From Nonlabens dokdonensis DSW-6 (lineage in GTDB: Bacteria > Bacteroidota > Bacteroidia > Flavobacteriales > Flavobacteriaceae): 64,000 nt of DNA. The stretch lies in contig NC_020156.1 in assembly GCF_000332115.1 (NCBI RefSeq), positions 1,674,001 through 1,738,000 of the forward strand. Reading direction: 5' to 3'. The notes beneath the pieces are model-generated. The model did no database searches. It was given only the letters and a program-made list of their open reading frames with translations, and was not told the DNA's origin. Position numbers and translations under genes: made by a program. Numbering within the stretch: position 1 is the first letter of the stretch; every line of letters starts with the position of its first letter. This document shows positions 43,073 through 51,455 of the stretch, piece after piece.

Positions 43073-43763
43073 CTCTTTGTATTTTTTCGTCTCTGTTTTT
43101 CTTGAATGCAAACCTATATTCAGCAAGTAGAACTCTCATGTCGTCCATCATTCTTTTATTCAAATTTGCAATTAAATAGGTGTCATAACCATATACCATT
43201 CCTAGTTCTTCATCATCTGTACGACCGCGTAGGGAACGTTTTTTATCTATGATAAAAGCATGCTCCGAAGAAAGGTCTTTATTAAGACTTAAGTTAGATT
43301 GAAAGGAACTAAAAAGGTTCTGAATTGCTTCATCAGTACCTACTATAAAATGCCAATCGGACAAGTCGGTAGTTTCAGCCATTTGAGCTTTAATTTCTTC
43401 TATATCTTTTATTCCATTAGAAGGAAGGACGCTGATCATTTGATACCCATCAAATTCATGAAAATCTTTATAAATCTTTTCATTAACATTAGATACATAG
43501 CCTAACCTCGTATAAGGCTCATTTCCTAAAAAGGTAATTATGGAAACACTGTCTTGCAACTGGATGTGGTCTCCGTCAAGTGTTTCAAATTGATCTAGTT
43601 CCAATACTTGTTCTGTAACTACAGGAAGGGTTTTGAAGTGGTGTTCTCCATTTAAAAAAAACAAATAAGTAAGTAGAGGCAAGGCAAACAAAATTAGTAG
43701 CACGCTTATAATCGCTACTCTACTTGTTTGTTTTATTCCTTCAGCTTTAGGGAAATCGGACAT
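43065..43763 (-). CDS. SCO-like thioredoxin-fold protein without the metal site, 232 aa
   Basis: N-terminal anchor (VAIISVLLILFALPLLTYLFFL), then a thioredoxin-like order: FETLDGDHIQLQDSVSIITFLGNEP, MISVLPSNGIKD, AFIIDKKRSLRGR, DTYLIANLNKRMMDDM. There is no CxxxC at the position where SCO carries its copper site. It is followed by a true SCO gene with an 8-base overlap, suggesting an assembly partner that does not bind metal (inference). It starts after the terminator that ends the coxIV transcript. Confidence 0.75.
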   Translation of the reverse strand: MSDFPKAEGIKQTSRVAIISVLLILFALPLLTYLFFLNGEHHFKTLPVVTEQVLELDQFETLDGDHIQLQDSVSIITFLGNEPYTRLGYVSNVNEKIYKDFHEFDGYQMISVLPSNGIKDIEEIKAQMAETTDLSDWHFIVGTDEAIQNLFSSFQSNLSLNKDLSSEHAFIIDKKRSLRGRTDDEELGMVYGYDTYLIANLNKRMMDDMRVLLAEYRFAFKKNRDEKIQRDE

Positions 43764-43801
43764 AATTTAAATTTTGAACAAATTTGAAAATTGGGTACAA
43801 A

Positions 43802-43826
43802 AAAGGACGGAATAAAACCGCCCTTT
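43802..43826 (-). terminator. terminator after subunit IV gene
   Basis: On the minus strand AAAGGGCGG pairs with CCGTCCTTT, followed by TTTTG. Splits the oxidase cluster into two transcripts. Confidence 0.75.
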
Positions 43827-43848
43827 ATATTTTATTACCTAGTCGTCA

Positions 43849-44256
43849 TTAGAAGTCTCTACTTACAGCGGCACTTTTGTAAACTTCATAGATATAATCT
43901 CCTTCTACTAATAGAATTGCGATTAAATATATGATCAAGAAAACTGCCGTCCATACTACAGCTCTTCTCAATCCACTTATTTCGTCACGCATGTGCATGA
44001 AGTCCCAAGTGATATAGTAAGCCTTAACTATAGTTAAAATGATAAATATCCAGTTTAAGAACTTTAATTTTAAAAAGGTACCATTTAAGAAATCTGGTTT
44101 GATGTATCCTAAAGCTACCTCAACAATAGTAATAATAGAAAGGAAAATCAAAACACCCCAAATTTTTTGAGTATTTGATTTGAACTTTACTAGACCTCTA
44201 AAGATCTCTAATTTATGTTCTGCGTGTCCGTCTGAATGTGCTGCGTGATCTGCCAT
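43849..44256 (-). CDS. cytochrome c oxidase subunit IV family protein, 135 aa
   Basis: Three transmembrane helices (about residues 35-52, 65-85, 100-120) with His-rich N-terminal DHAAHSDGHAEH. Prokaryotic subunit IV supports assembly of the oxidase. It is 18 bases after the long subunit III gene. Confidence 0.88.
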   Translation of the reverse strand: MADHAAHSDGHAEHKLEIFRGLVKFKSNTQKIWGVLIFLSIITIVEVALGYIKPDFLNGTFLKLKFLNWIFIILTIVKAYYITWDFMHMRDEISGLRRAVVWTAVFLIIYLIAILLVEGDYIYEVYKSAAVSRDF

Positions 44257-44274
44257 TATAATATCTTAAATAAT

Positions 44275-45279
44275 TTATACGAGGTAGAAGAATGTAAATA
44301 CAAATACCCAAACTAAATCTACAAAGTGCCAGTAGAGTCCTACTTTTTCTACCATCTCATAACTACCTCTTCTTTCATACGTTCCTAAAAGAACATTGAA
44401 GAAAATAATCATGTTAAAGATAACACCAGAGAATACGTGAAAACCGTGAAAACCAGTAATGAAAAAGAAGAAGTCTGCAAAAAGCGGTGCTCCATATTCA
44501 TTTTCGGTAAGGTTTGCACCTTCTACCACGCCTACGGCATCTTTATTCAACTTAGCTAAAGCGTCGGCTCTAGAAAGCACTAACTTCTCACTAGCGCCAG
44601 TTTCTTCATTTAAAACTAACTGTTGTGTTCTAATTGTAATATCAGGATTTGCCTCAAAGCCTTGCATCACTTCTTGAAGCGTATAGGTAGCACCGTAATC
44701 ACCAGAAGTTTGGAACCAGATTCCTTCACTATTTCCATAAGGGGCCAACTCACGTGGGCCTACCGTAGCAAACTCATCTAATGCAACTCGCTCACTATGA
44801 TCGTTTACGTTTACAAATTGTAATATTTTACCACCTTTAGTTTTTACAGCTCCATATTCACCAGCGATGAAGTTTTTCCATTCCCAAGCTTGTGACCCAA
44901 CGAATATCAAACCACCTATTACAGTAAGTAAGAGGTAAAAAGAAACTTTTTTCTTATCCATGTGGTGACCTGCATCTACTGCAAGTACCATTGTTACAGA
45001 AGAACCGATCAAAATAAAAGTCATCAATGCTACATAAAACATAGGAGCATCAGTCCCGTGTAAAAATGGGAAGTGATTAAAAACTTCATCGGCGATAGGC
45101 CATTCCTCAATAAATTTAAATCTCGAGAAACCGTAGGCTGCAAGAAATCCTGTAAAAGTAAGTGCATCCGACAGGATGAAAAACCACATCATTAGTTTTC
45201 CATAGCTGGCATTAAGAGGCTTTGTGCCTCCACCCCATTTTTGTCCTTCGGTACCAGTAGTAGCTACTGTTGTATCCAT
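44275..45279 (-). CDS. cytochrome c oxidase subunit III with periplasmic or cytoplasmic insertion, 334 aa
   Basis: Heme-copper oxidase subunit III helices: residues ~25-45 (MMWFFILSDALTFTGFLAAYG), ~80-130, then after an insert the ADFFFFITGFHGFHVFSG block and final helices. Ordinary members are about 200 residues; a ~110-residue hydrophilic stretch (about 150-265, EWKNFIAGEYGAVKTKGGK ... ANLTENEYGAPL) separates helices. The same insert is, as I recall, present in other flavobacterial copies. It lies behind a second, shorter subunit III gene. Confidence 0.88.
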   Translation of the reverse strand: MDTTVATTGTEGQKWGGGTKPLNASYGKLMMWFFILSDALTFTGFLAAYGFSRFKFIEEWPIADEVFNHFPFLHGTDAPMFYVALMTFILIGSSVTMVLAVDAGHHMDKKKVSFYLLLTVIGGLIFVGSQAWEWKNFIAGEYGAVKTKGGKILQFVNVNDHSERVALDEFATVGPRELAPYGNSEGIWFQTSGDYGATYTLQEVMQGFEANPDITIRTQQLVLNEETGASEKLVLSRADALAKLNKDAVGVVEGANLTENEYGAPLFADFFFFITGFHGFHVFSGVIFNMIIFFNVLLGTYERRGSYEMVEKVGLYWHFVDLVWVFVFTFFYLV

Positions 45280-45315
45280 AACATTAGATTAGTTGTAAGT
45301 TGCTGCAAAAATAGG

Positions 45316-45906
45316 TTAAAAAATATCTTTAGCAAAAACTAAAAACAGAAGAAGAAAAATCCATAACACATCTACAAAGTGCCAGAAAATTGCTCCTAAT
45401 TCAAAACCTAACATTTCTTCCTTAGAATATTTTTTGGTAACAGCCTTAAATGTAATGACTGTCAGTGATATAAGTCCTGCTACAATGTGAGCAAGGTGTG
45501 CCATTACAATGATGTAAATAAAAGAACCAGCTACACTACTTCCTTTACCGGTAAAGAAAATTCCAGCGTCAGTTAAAGAACCAAAACCATAAAACTGCAT
45601 CACAACAAAGGTAGTTCCTAATAAAAATGTGATTCCTGTCATCAAAGAAGCTCCAGAAAGGTTGTTACTTTTCAAGCTTTTTTTAGCAAGAAATAGAGTC
45701 AGCGAGCTCAGTAAAATAACACCTGTACTATAAAAAAATTCTGATGGAAGTTCCACCTCTACCCAGTCTCTACGGCTGCTACTTATAATATAGGCGCTAG
45801 TTAAACCAGCAAACATCATCAACAAACTCATGATAGCAAACCACATCATCTGTTTTTTTGATCTTGCGACTTTCTCCTTTATAGGTAATTGCGTTATATC
45901 TGTCAT
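45316..45906 (-). CDS. cytochrome c oxidase subunit III, 196 aa
   Basis: About five helices; motifs MMWFAIMSLLMMFAGLTSAYII and MAHLAHIVAGLISL, ending in LGAIFWHFVDVLWIFLLLFLVF. Standard-length subunit III, one of two in this operon; the pair is typical of Flavobacteriia. Starts 2 bases after ctaB. Confidence 0.9.
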   Translation of the reverse strand: MTDITQLPIKEKVARSKKQMMWFAIMSLLMMFAGLTSAYIISSSRRDWVEVELPSEFFYSTGVILLSSLTLFLAKKSLKSNNLSGASLMTGITFLLGTTFVVMQFYGFGSLTDAGIFFTGKGSSVAGSFIYIIVMAHLAHIVAGLISLTVITFKAVTKKYSKEEMLGFELGAIFWHFVDVLWIFLLLFLVFAKDIF

Positions 45907-45908
45907 TA

Positions 45909-46802
45909 TTATCTTAAAAATTTATCTACTACATATATAATCTGGATAAGAGTGATGTAACTCACACTCACCAACATTAATTTTTTTGCTACCTCGTTGC
46001 TACGTTCTTTATATAATTTGAAAGCGTAGTATAAAAACCAAGCGCCCAACGCTCCTACAATAACAGCGCTCCATACGGTCATATAAAGTTCGCCAGTCAC
46101 TCCAAAAACAGGAATCAATGAAACCATAACTGTCCAGATCGTGTACAATATGATTTGCATTGCAGTTCCTTTATCTGCAGCGCCAGTGGGCAACATTTTA
46201 AAACCACCTGCTTTGTAGTCGTTCTCTAACATCCATCCTATCGCCCAGAAATGTGGAAATTGCCAGAAAAACTGCAACATAAACAAAGTACCTGGTTCAA
46301 TCCCAAAATTACCACTCGCAGCTACCCAACCTAACATATAAGGAATCGCACCTGGAAAAGCGCCTACAAAGACACAAAGCGGTGTTCTAGTTTTTAAAGG
46401 CGTGTAAACCGCGGCATAAAGCACAATACTCAACGCCCCAAAAAAAGCTGTGGCAAAATTGATCAAATACAGCATGTAAATACCACTCAAAGCCATGATC
46501 AAGCCGTAAATCCATGCATTTTGTACAGAAACACGTCCAGTAGGTAAAGGCCTGTTTTGGGTACGTTTCATCAACGCATCCAGATCTTTCTCTATAATTT
46601 GATTAAAAACATTAGAAGATCCTACTAGAAAATAACCACCTACTACTAAAAGCAGTATGGTCCAAGGATCGTAAGTGTTAGCTGCAAGAAAATAACCAGC
46701 AATAGACGAAAACACTACTACTACCGATAGTCTCGGTTTAGTAATCTCGATGTAATTTTTAATTACGCTAGGAGATTTTTCTATGGCAGTCGTCTCACTC
46801 AA
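45909..46802 (-). CDS. ctaB: heme o synthase (protoheme IX farnesyltransferase)
   Basis: UbiA-family membrane enzyme that farnesylates heme b for the oxidase. Aspartate-rich prenyl motif region NVFNQIIEKDLDALMKRTQNRPLPTG, plus YTPLKTRTPLCVFVGAFPGAIPYMLGW, about nine helices. First gene of the oxidase unit, directly behind the promoter at 46826-46856. Confidence 0.95.
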   Translation of the reverse strand: MSETTAIEKSPSVIKNYIEITKPRLSVVVVFSSIAGYFLAANTYDPWTILLLVVGGYFLVGSSNVFNQIIEKDLDALMKRTQNRPLPTGRVSVQNAWIYGLIMALSGIYMLYLINFATAFFGALSIVLYAAVYTPLKTRTPLCVFVGAFPGAIPYMLGWVAASGNFGIEPGTLFMLQFFWQFPHFWAIGWMLENDYKAGGFKMLPTGAADKGTAMQIILYTIWTVMVSLIPVFGVTGELYMTVWSAVIVGALGAWFLYYAFKLYKERSNEVAKKLMLVSVSYITLIQIIYVVDKFLR

Positions 46803-46825
46803 AAAAGCTGTTTTTTAAAGGTTTG

Positions 46826-46856
46826 CAAAGATACCTCACAACTCCTTTGCCGCAAA
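46826..46856 (-). promoter_or_regulatory. ctaB/cox operon promoter
   Basis: TTTG (46853-46856) - 19 bases - TATCTTTG (46826-46833) on the minus strand, the Bacteroidota consensus with the same spacing as the rplU promoter. The -7 box ends 24 bases before the ATG. Confidence 0.8.
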
Positions 46857-46909
46857 GGTTTTGTATAGCTTTCAGACTATTTTATGATTATGAAGAATTG
46901 TGTCTGTTC

Positions 46910-46925
46910 CGCTTTCGCGAAAGCG
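46910..46925. repeat. CGCTTTCGCGAAAGCG palindrome, copy 13
   Basis: Exact copy between leuS end and the cox promoter. Confidence 0.95.
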
Positions 46926-46933
46926 AGACCACG

Positions 46934-46968
46934 AAAAAAAAGAGAACCTCAAAAGGCTCTCTTTTTAT
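46934..46968 (-). terminator. leuS terminator
   Basis: Minus strand AAAGAGAGCC pairs with GGTTCTCTTT (one G-U), followed by TTTTTTT. Confidence 0.8.
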
Positions 46969-46986
46969 TATAATTCTACAGTTTAT

Positions 46987-49900
46987 TTATCCCACTACAA
47001 AATTCACAATCTTACCAGGTACAATAATCGTCTTGCGGATTTGCTTTCCTTCTAGCTGTTGCTGTACTTTCTCGTTATCCAAAACCATTTTCTCCAACTC
47101 GTTTTTTGAAATGTCTACCGGTAAATCCAGTGTAAATTTCATTTTACCGTTAAACGAAATAGGATAGGTCTTGCTGCTTTCTACCAAATGCTTTTCATCA
47201 AATACTGGGAAAGGCGCGTCACTTATTGACTCGTTATGACCCAATAGCGACCATAACTCCTCAGCGATGTGTGGTGCGTATGGTGATACTAGAACAGCAA
47301 GTGGTTCTAACACCGCACGACTGTTACATTTTTGAGTTGTCAACTCATTTACAGCAATCATGAAACTACTTACACTGGTATTAAATGAGAAGTTCTCGAT
47401 ATCATCTTGCACTTTTTTAATCGTCTTGTGCAAGGTTTTCATACTGTCAGGTGATGCTTTCTCATCGCTAACCGCAAATCCATTCTCATCATGATACAGT
47501 TTCCACAGCTTTTTCATAAAACCATAAACTCCAGTAATTCCAGCAGTATTCCATGGTTTTGCTTGCTCTAGCGGACCTAAAAACATCTCGTACAATCGCA
47601 AAGTATCTGCTCCATACTGATCACAAATATCGTCTGGATTTACGACGTTGTACTTGGACTTAGACATTTTTTCTGGTTCATGAGATGTGTCAAAATCATT
47701 ATCTAGGTTTCGAATTTCCAAATACGTTTTAGTCAAATCTTTAACGTCTTGAACCCTATCTTCAATTATACAAGCGTTTTTAACTTTATCAATAGGAATA
47801 TGAACTCTTCTTGTGGAAAAGGTTAGATTATAACCTGGTAATCCTTTTGGAATTTGACTTCTAATTTGTTCATCAAAATGTCTAAATTTTCTCTTGTCAA
47901 GATCGCAAAGCGTGTTAAAATTCCGTTCAAAAATTACCTTATCAGCCCATATTGAATCTTTAAATAAATTATAATGTTTGATGTAAAATTCTCCCATAGA
48001 ATGAGAAACTAATGCTTCAAACTCATAAGAACCTTCTCTTGTATTAGGGGAATATATTATATCAATAGACATAGAATAAGCAAAAGCACTCTCCCCCAAA
48101 ATCATACCTTGATTAATCATCTTTTGGAAGGGCTCTTTTACAGTGACTTTACCTAAATCGTGTAATAACTTCACCCAAAACCTACTGTACAACAAGTGAC
48201 CTGTCGCGTGCTCGCTTCCACCTATATATAGATCTACATTATTCCAGTATTCTTGTGCTGCTGCCGAAAACATCTCGTCTTCATTATTAGCATCCATATA
48301 CCTAAACATATACCAAGAACTACCTGCCCAACCTGGCATGGTGTTTAATTCTAATGGGAATACACAATCACGTTCGTCCTCATTAGAAACTACTTTATTT
48401 TCTTGCGTACACCAGCTCCAAGTTGTGGCACGACCTAATGGTGGTGCACCATCTTCTGTAGGTAAATATTCATCTACCTCTGGCAACTCGATAGGCAAGT
48501 GCTTGCGGTCTATCATTTGTGGCAATCCGTCCTTATAATATACCGGGAAAGGCTCACCCCAATAACGCTGTCTAGAAAATACTGCATCACGCAATCGGTA
48601 ATTGGTTTTTCCTTTTCCTGCGCCTACTGCTTCTAATTTCTCAATCGCTGCTGCCATCGCACCAGTTTGATAGCTCATTCCGTTTAAGAAATCACTGTTA
48701 CAAAGTGGTGTTTTATCTTTTGCGACATAAGCTTCTGCGCTGATATCTACACCTTCAAAAATATTCTTGATTTCAGGCATTCCTTCCTGATCAGCAAAAA
48801 AGTTGGCAAAGGCATGATCGCGCTCATCACCGCATGGTACTGCCATCACCGCTCCAGTTCCATAACCTGCCAATACATAATCACCTATCCAAACCGGCAC
48901 AGGCTCACCACTTAATGGATGCGTAGCATAAGCACCAGTAAAGACACCAGAAATGGTCTTCACATCTGCCATGCGTTCTCTTTCTGATCGGGCAGCTGTT
49001 GCTTTTTTGTAGGCTTCTACGGCTTCTTTTTGCTCAGGAGTTGTTATTTGATCCACCAGTTCATGTTCTGGTGCCAGTGTCATGAAGGTGACTCCGTAGA
49101 TGGTATCTGGTCGTGTGGTAAAAACTGGAATTCTGAATTCTGAATTCTGAATTCTGAATTCGACAAGTGCACCTACCGATTTCCCGATCCAGTTGCGTTG
49201 TATTTCTTTGATCGATTCTGACCAATCTAAACCATCTAAATCGTTCAATAAACGCTCTGCAAATGCACTGATTCTCATCATCCACTGGCGCATTTTCTTG
49301 CGCACTACAGGATGTCCACCACGTTCTGAAACACCGTTTACGATCTCATCATTTGCCAATACGGTTCCTAGTGCTGGACACCAGTTCACTTCTGTATCTG
49401 CTAGAAAAGTTAAGCGATAATCTAATAAAATTTCTTGTTGCTCTTTATCTGTAAACGCATTCCATTCTGCGGCTGTAAATTGTCTTAAATCTTCGTCTGT
49501 AGCAGCGTTGATGGTGGATGTTCCGCTTTCGCGAAAGCGAGATTCCAACAAACTTATAGGTTGTGCTTTGTCGGCATCTTTATCATACCAACTTTCAAAA
49601 AGCATGATAAAAATCTCTTGCGTGTATTTATAATAATCTGGTGAGGAAGTGCGCACCTCGCGATCCCAATCAAAACTAAAACCGATGCGGTCCATTTGTT
49701 CACGGTAACGAGCGATATTCTCTTTAGTAGTGATCGCAGGATGCTGTCCAGTCTGAATAGCATATTGCTCTGCAGGCAACCCAAAACTATCGTAACCCAT
49801 GGGATGCAAGACGTTGTGACCGGTGTGGCGCTTGTAACGAGATACAATATCACTAGCGATATAACCTAACGGATGCCCAACGTGTAGCCCAGCACCACTA

Positions 49901-50028
49901 GGATATGGGAACATATCGAGTGCATAAAACTTAGGCTTATCAGAATTATTTACCGCTTTAAAGGTTTTGTTTTCTGCCCAATGTTTTTGCCATTTAGCTT
50001 CTATTTCTTTGTGATCGTAGAGTAACAT
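46987..50028 (-). CDS. leuS: leucine-tRNA ligase with two unusual segments, 1013 aa
   Basis: Charges tRNA-Leu. Class I motifs HVGH at residues 49-52 and KMSKS at 787-791; the CP1 editing domain is present (TTRPDTIYG; GTGAVMAVPCGDERDHAFA, with the editing Asp). The segment between GMILG (641-645) and KMSKS is ~140 residues, compared with ~50 in E. coli; it is diverged (SMSIDIIYSPNTREGS ... STRRVHIPIDKVKNACII). Within the editing domain, VEFRIQNSEFRIPV is encoded by a 7-bp tandem repeat, and RFRES near residues 164-168 by a palindrome copy. A -7 box is 23 bases upstream. Confidence 0.95.
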   Translation of the reverse strand: MLLYDHKEIEAKWQKHWAENKTFKAVNNSDKPKFYALDMFPYPSGAGLHVGHPLGYIASDIVSRYKRHTGHNVLHPMGYDSFGLPAEQYAIQTGQHPAITTKENIARYREQMDRIGFSFDWDREVRTSSPDYYKYTQEIFIMLFESWYDKDADKAQPISLLESRFRESGTSTINAATDEDLRQFTAAEWNAFTDKEQQEILLDYRLTFLADTEVNWCPALGTVLANDEIVNGVSERGGHPVVRKKMRQWMMRISAFAERLLNDLDGLDWSESIKEIQRNWIGKSVGALVEFRIQNSEFRIPVFTTRPDTIYGVTFMTLAPEHELVDQITTPEQKEAVEAYKKATAARSERERMADVKTISGVFTGAYATHPLSGEPVPVWIGDYVLAGYGTGAVMAVPCGDERDHAFANFFADQEGMPEIKNIFEGVDISAEAYVAKDKTPLCNSDFLNGMSYQTGAMAAAIEKLEAVGAGKGKTNYRLRDAVFSRQRYWGEPFPVYYKDGLPQMIDRKHLPIELPEVDEYLPTEDGAPPLGRATTWSWCTQENKVVSNEDERDCVFPLELNTMPGWAGSSWYMFRYMDANNEDEMFSAAAQEYWNNVDLYIGGSEHATGHLLYSRFWVKLLHDLGKVTVKEPFQKMINQGMILGESAFAYSMSIDIIYSPNTREGSYEFEALVSHSMGEFYIKHYNLFKDSIWADKVIFERNFNTLCDLDKRKFRHFDEQIRSQIPKGLPGYNLTFSTRRVHIPIDKVKNACIIEDRVQDVKDLTKTYLEIRNLDNDFDTSHEPEKMSKSKYNVVNPDDICDQYGADTLRLYEMFLGPLEQAKPWNTAGITGVYGFMKKLWKLYHDENGFAVSDEKASPDSMKTLHKTIKKVQDDIENFSFNTSVSSFMIAVNELTTQKCNSRAVLEPLAVLVSPYAPHIAEELWSLLGHNESISDAPFPVFDEKHLVESSKTYPISFNGKMKFTLDLPVDISKNELEKMVLDNEKVQQQLEGKQIRKTIIVPGKIVNFVVG
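49128..49161. repeat. tandem repeat (GAATTCT) x 4.9 inside leuS
   Basis: Four perfect heptamers plus GAATTC, 34 bp. Encodes EFRIQNSEFRI in the LeuRS editing domain. Since 7 is not a multiple of 3, gain or loss of one unit would break the gene. Confidence 0.9.
49524..49539. repeat. CGCTTTCGCGAAAGCG palindrome inside leuS, copy 14
   Basis: Exact, in frame on the minus strand, read as RFRES. Confidence 0.95.
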
Positions 50029-50050
50029 AGTTTCTTCTTGTAATATGGCG

Positions 50051-50058
50051 CAAAAATA
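50051..50058 (-). promoter_or_regulatory. -7 element of leuS promoter
   Basis: TATTTTTG on the minus strand, 22 bases before the ATG; no matching -33 box. Confidence 0.45.
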
Positions 50059-50265
50059 CTAAAGCGTAGGGGAAATGTGGTCTTAAATAAATGAAGAGAT
50101 GGGAAATAGGTTTTTGGTATTTAAATAAAATTGTATCAATCACTCCTAATAGCATCCCAACTAATGCTGCGAGGCCAATCTGTCTTATGCATTCCTCTCT
50201 CTGAAATAGCTCGTTGGATGCAAGTCTTAGGCAAGGAGTTCTCACTAATTCGAATAGAAAAAACT

Positions 50266-50287
50266 CCTTTCCTTAGCAAAGGAAAGG
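50266..50287. repeat. inverted repeat CCTTTCCTT / AAGGAAAGG
   Basis: 9-bp perfect arms with a 4-base centre in the leuS-ftsX gap; part of the decayed mosaic. Confidence 0.65.
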
Positions 50288-50444
50288 TGGGCAAAAGGAG
50301 CGTTAGCGAGTTTTGGTCGGAAAGGATGGATGAAGTGCCTTTTATTACTCACGTATTTCGCCATTTTTAGAGACTAAAAACCACGTTATCACGTTTGTGA
50401 ATTAAAATATATAGTAGGAATACGTTCTAGGTCTGTTACTTTGT

Positions 50445-50452
50445 TATTTTTG
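50445..50452 (+). promoter_or_regulatory. -7 element of ftsX promoter
   Basis: TATTTTTG, 28 bases before the ATG. Confidence 0.4.
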
Positions 50453-50480
50453 TACCACAATTCAAGTAGCTGTAAAATTT

Positions 50481-51359
50481 ATGTCATCACAGTCCAGTTA
50501 TCAAAAACGTCGTTTGTTCAGCTCCTATTTTTGGGTGGTGATCAGTTTGTTTTTGGTGTTATTTATGCTCGGTCTTCAAGGTTTTTTCTTGCTCAACAGC
50601 CAGAAACTAGCCGATTACTTCCGTGAGCAAATACCTATGTCCATCTATTTTAAAGACACGGCTAAAGAAGTAGAAATGCGCCAGCTAGAGAAAACATTGC
50701 AAATGGCAGATTATACTAAAAATGCTGTTTTTGTAAGTAGTGAAGAAGGAGCACAGCGCACTAAAGAAGATCTAGGAGAAGATTTTGTAGCTAAGTTAGA
50801 TGGATTTAATCCTATTCCTAATTCTATAGATGTACGTTTGATAGCAAAATTTGTAACAGCAACCGAAATCCAACAAATTGCCGATGATCTTGCCGCAAAA
50901 GATTTTGTGCAAGAAGTAAGTTATGATAAACCGCTAGTTTCTTTATTAAATGAGAATGTAAAACGCATCTCTTTCTGGATGTTGATCGTTTCAGGAATTT
51001 TTGTGTTGATTGCTTTTTTACTAATCAACAGTTCTATACGATTAAGTGTTTATGCCAAAAGATTCACCATTAAGACCATGCAAATGGTAGGAGCGACCAA
51101 AGGTTTTATACGTAAACCATTTATCATGACCAGCATCAAACTAGGTGTGATTGCTGCGATTCTTGCTTTAGGATTGCTTGCTGTTGTAGTTTATTATGCA
51201 AATGATATAGTTCCAGAATTAGAGATTTTAAAGAACTATGAAATGTTAGGGATTTTATTTGTTGGGGTTTTGGTTTTTGGAATATTGATAAGTTTGATCA
51301 GTACATTTTTTGCCACTTCACGTTATTTAAACTTGAAGACAGACCAGTTGTATTATTAA
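50481..51359 (+). CDS. ftsX: cell division permease-like protein FtsX
   Basis: Inner-membrane protein of the FtsEX complex that activates peptidoglycan hydrolases during division. N-terminal helix (SSYFWVVISLFLVLFMLGLQGFFLL), periplasmic domain (~45-165) and three C-terminal helices (MLIVSGIFVLIAFLLINSSIRLSVYAKRFTIKTMQMVGATKGFIRKPF). The 292-residue length is normal. FtsE is not adjacent. Followed by DUF3098 and uppP, the order usual in Flavobacteriia. Confidence 0.93.
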   Translation: MSSQSSYQKRRLFSSYFWVVISLFLVLFMLGLQGFFLLNSQKLADYFREQIPMSIYFKDTAKEVEMRQLEKTLQMADYTKNAVFVSSEEGAQRTKEDLGEDFVAKLDGFNPIPNSIDVRLIAKFVTATEIQQIADDLAAKDFVQEVSYDKPLVSLLNENVKRISFWMLIVSGIFVLIAFLLINSSIRLSVYAKRFTIKTMQMVGATKGFIRKPFIMTSIKLGVIAAILALGLLAVVVYYANDIVPELEILKNYEMLGILFVGVLVFGILISLISTFFATSRYLNLKTDQLYY

Positions 51360-51419
51360 GATCGCATCAAGAGAATAGAAACAAGTGACAATAACTATTA
51401 TTGAGAAAGGCAATAACCG

Positions 51420-51440
51420 ATTCCGCATCGAGTGCGGAAT
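51420..51440. repeat. inverted repeat ATTCCGCA-TCGAG-TGCGGAAT
   Basis: 8-bp perfect arms followed by GACAA, between ftsX and the DUF3098 gene. No T-run, so not a standard terminator; I recall similar GATTCCGCATC...TGCGGAATGACA units as dispersed repeats in Bacteroidota. Confidence 0.7.
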
Positions 51441-51455
51441 GACAACCATATTATC

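Larger units (their letters stand above)
50029..50480. other. 452-bp intergenic region with decayed repeat sequence
   Basis: No convincing gene. The minus-strand -7 box for leuS lies at 50051-50058 (TATTTTTG) and a plus-strand TATTTTTG for ftsX at 50445-50452. Bases ~50264-50335 contain the CCTTTCCTT/AAGGAAAGG inverted repeat (50266-50287) followed by GAGCGTTAGCGAG and GGTCGGAAAGGATGG, a mosaic of the kind scattered through flavobacterial genomes. Confidence 0.55.

Noticed and set aside
43065-43763. Second true SCO copper chaperone
   Set aside because: No CxxxC motif; described instead as SCO-like without the metal site.
49128-49161. GAATTCT array as a CRISPR repeat
   Set aside because: Units are directly adjacent with no spacers and lie inside a gene.
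50131-50370. Open frames in the leuS-ftsX gap as genes
   Set aside because: Short, without a signal or family, and crossing a repeat mosaic.
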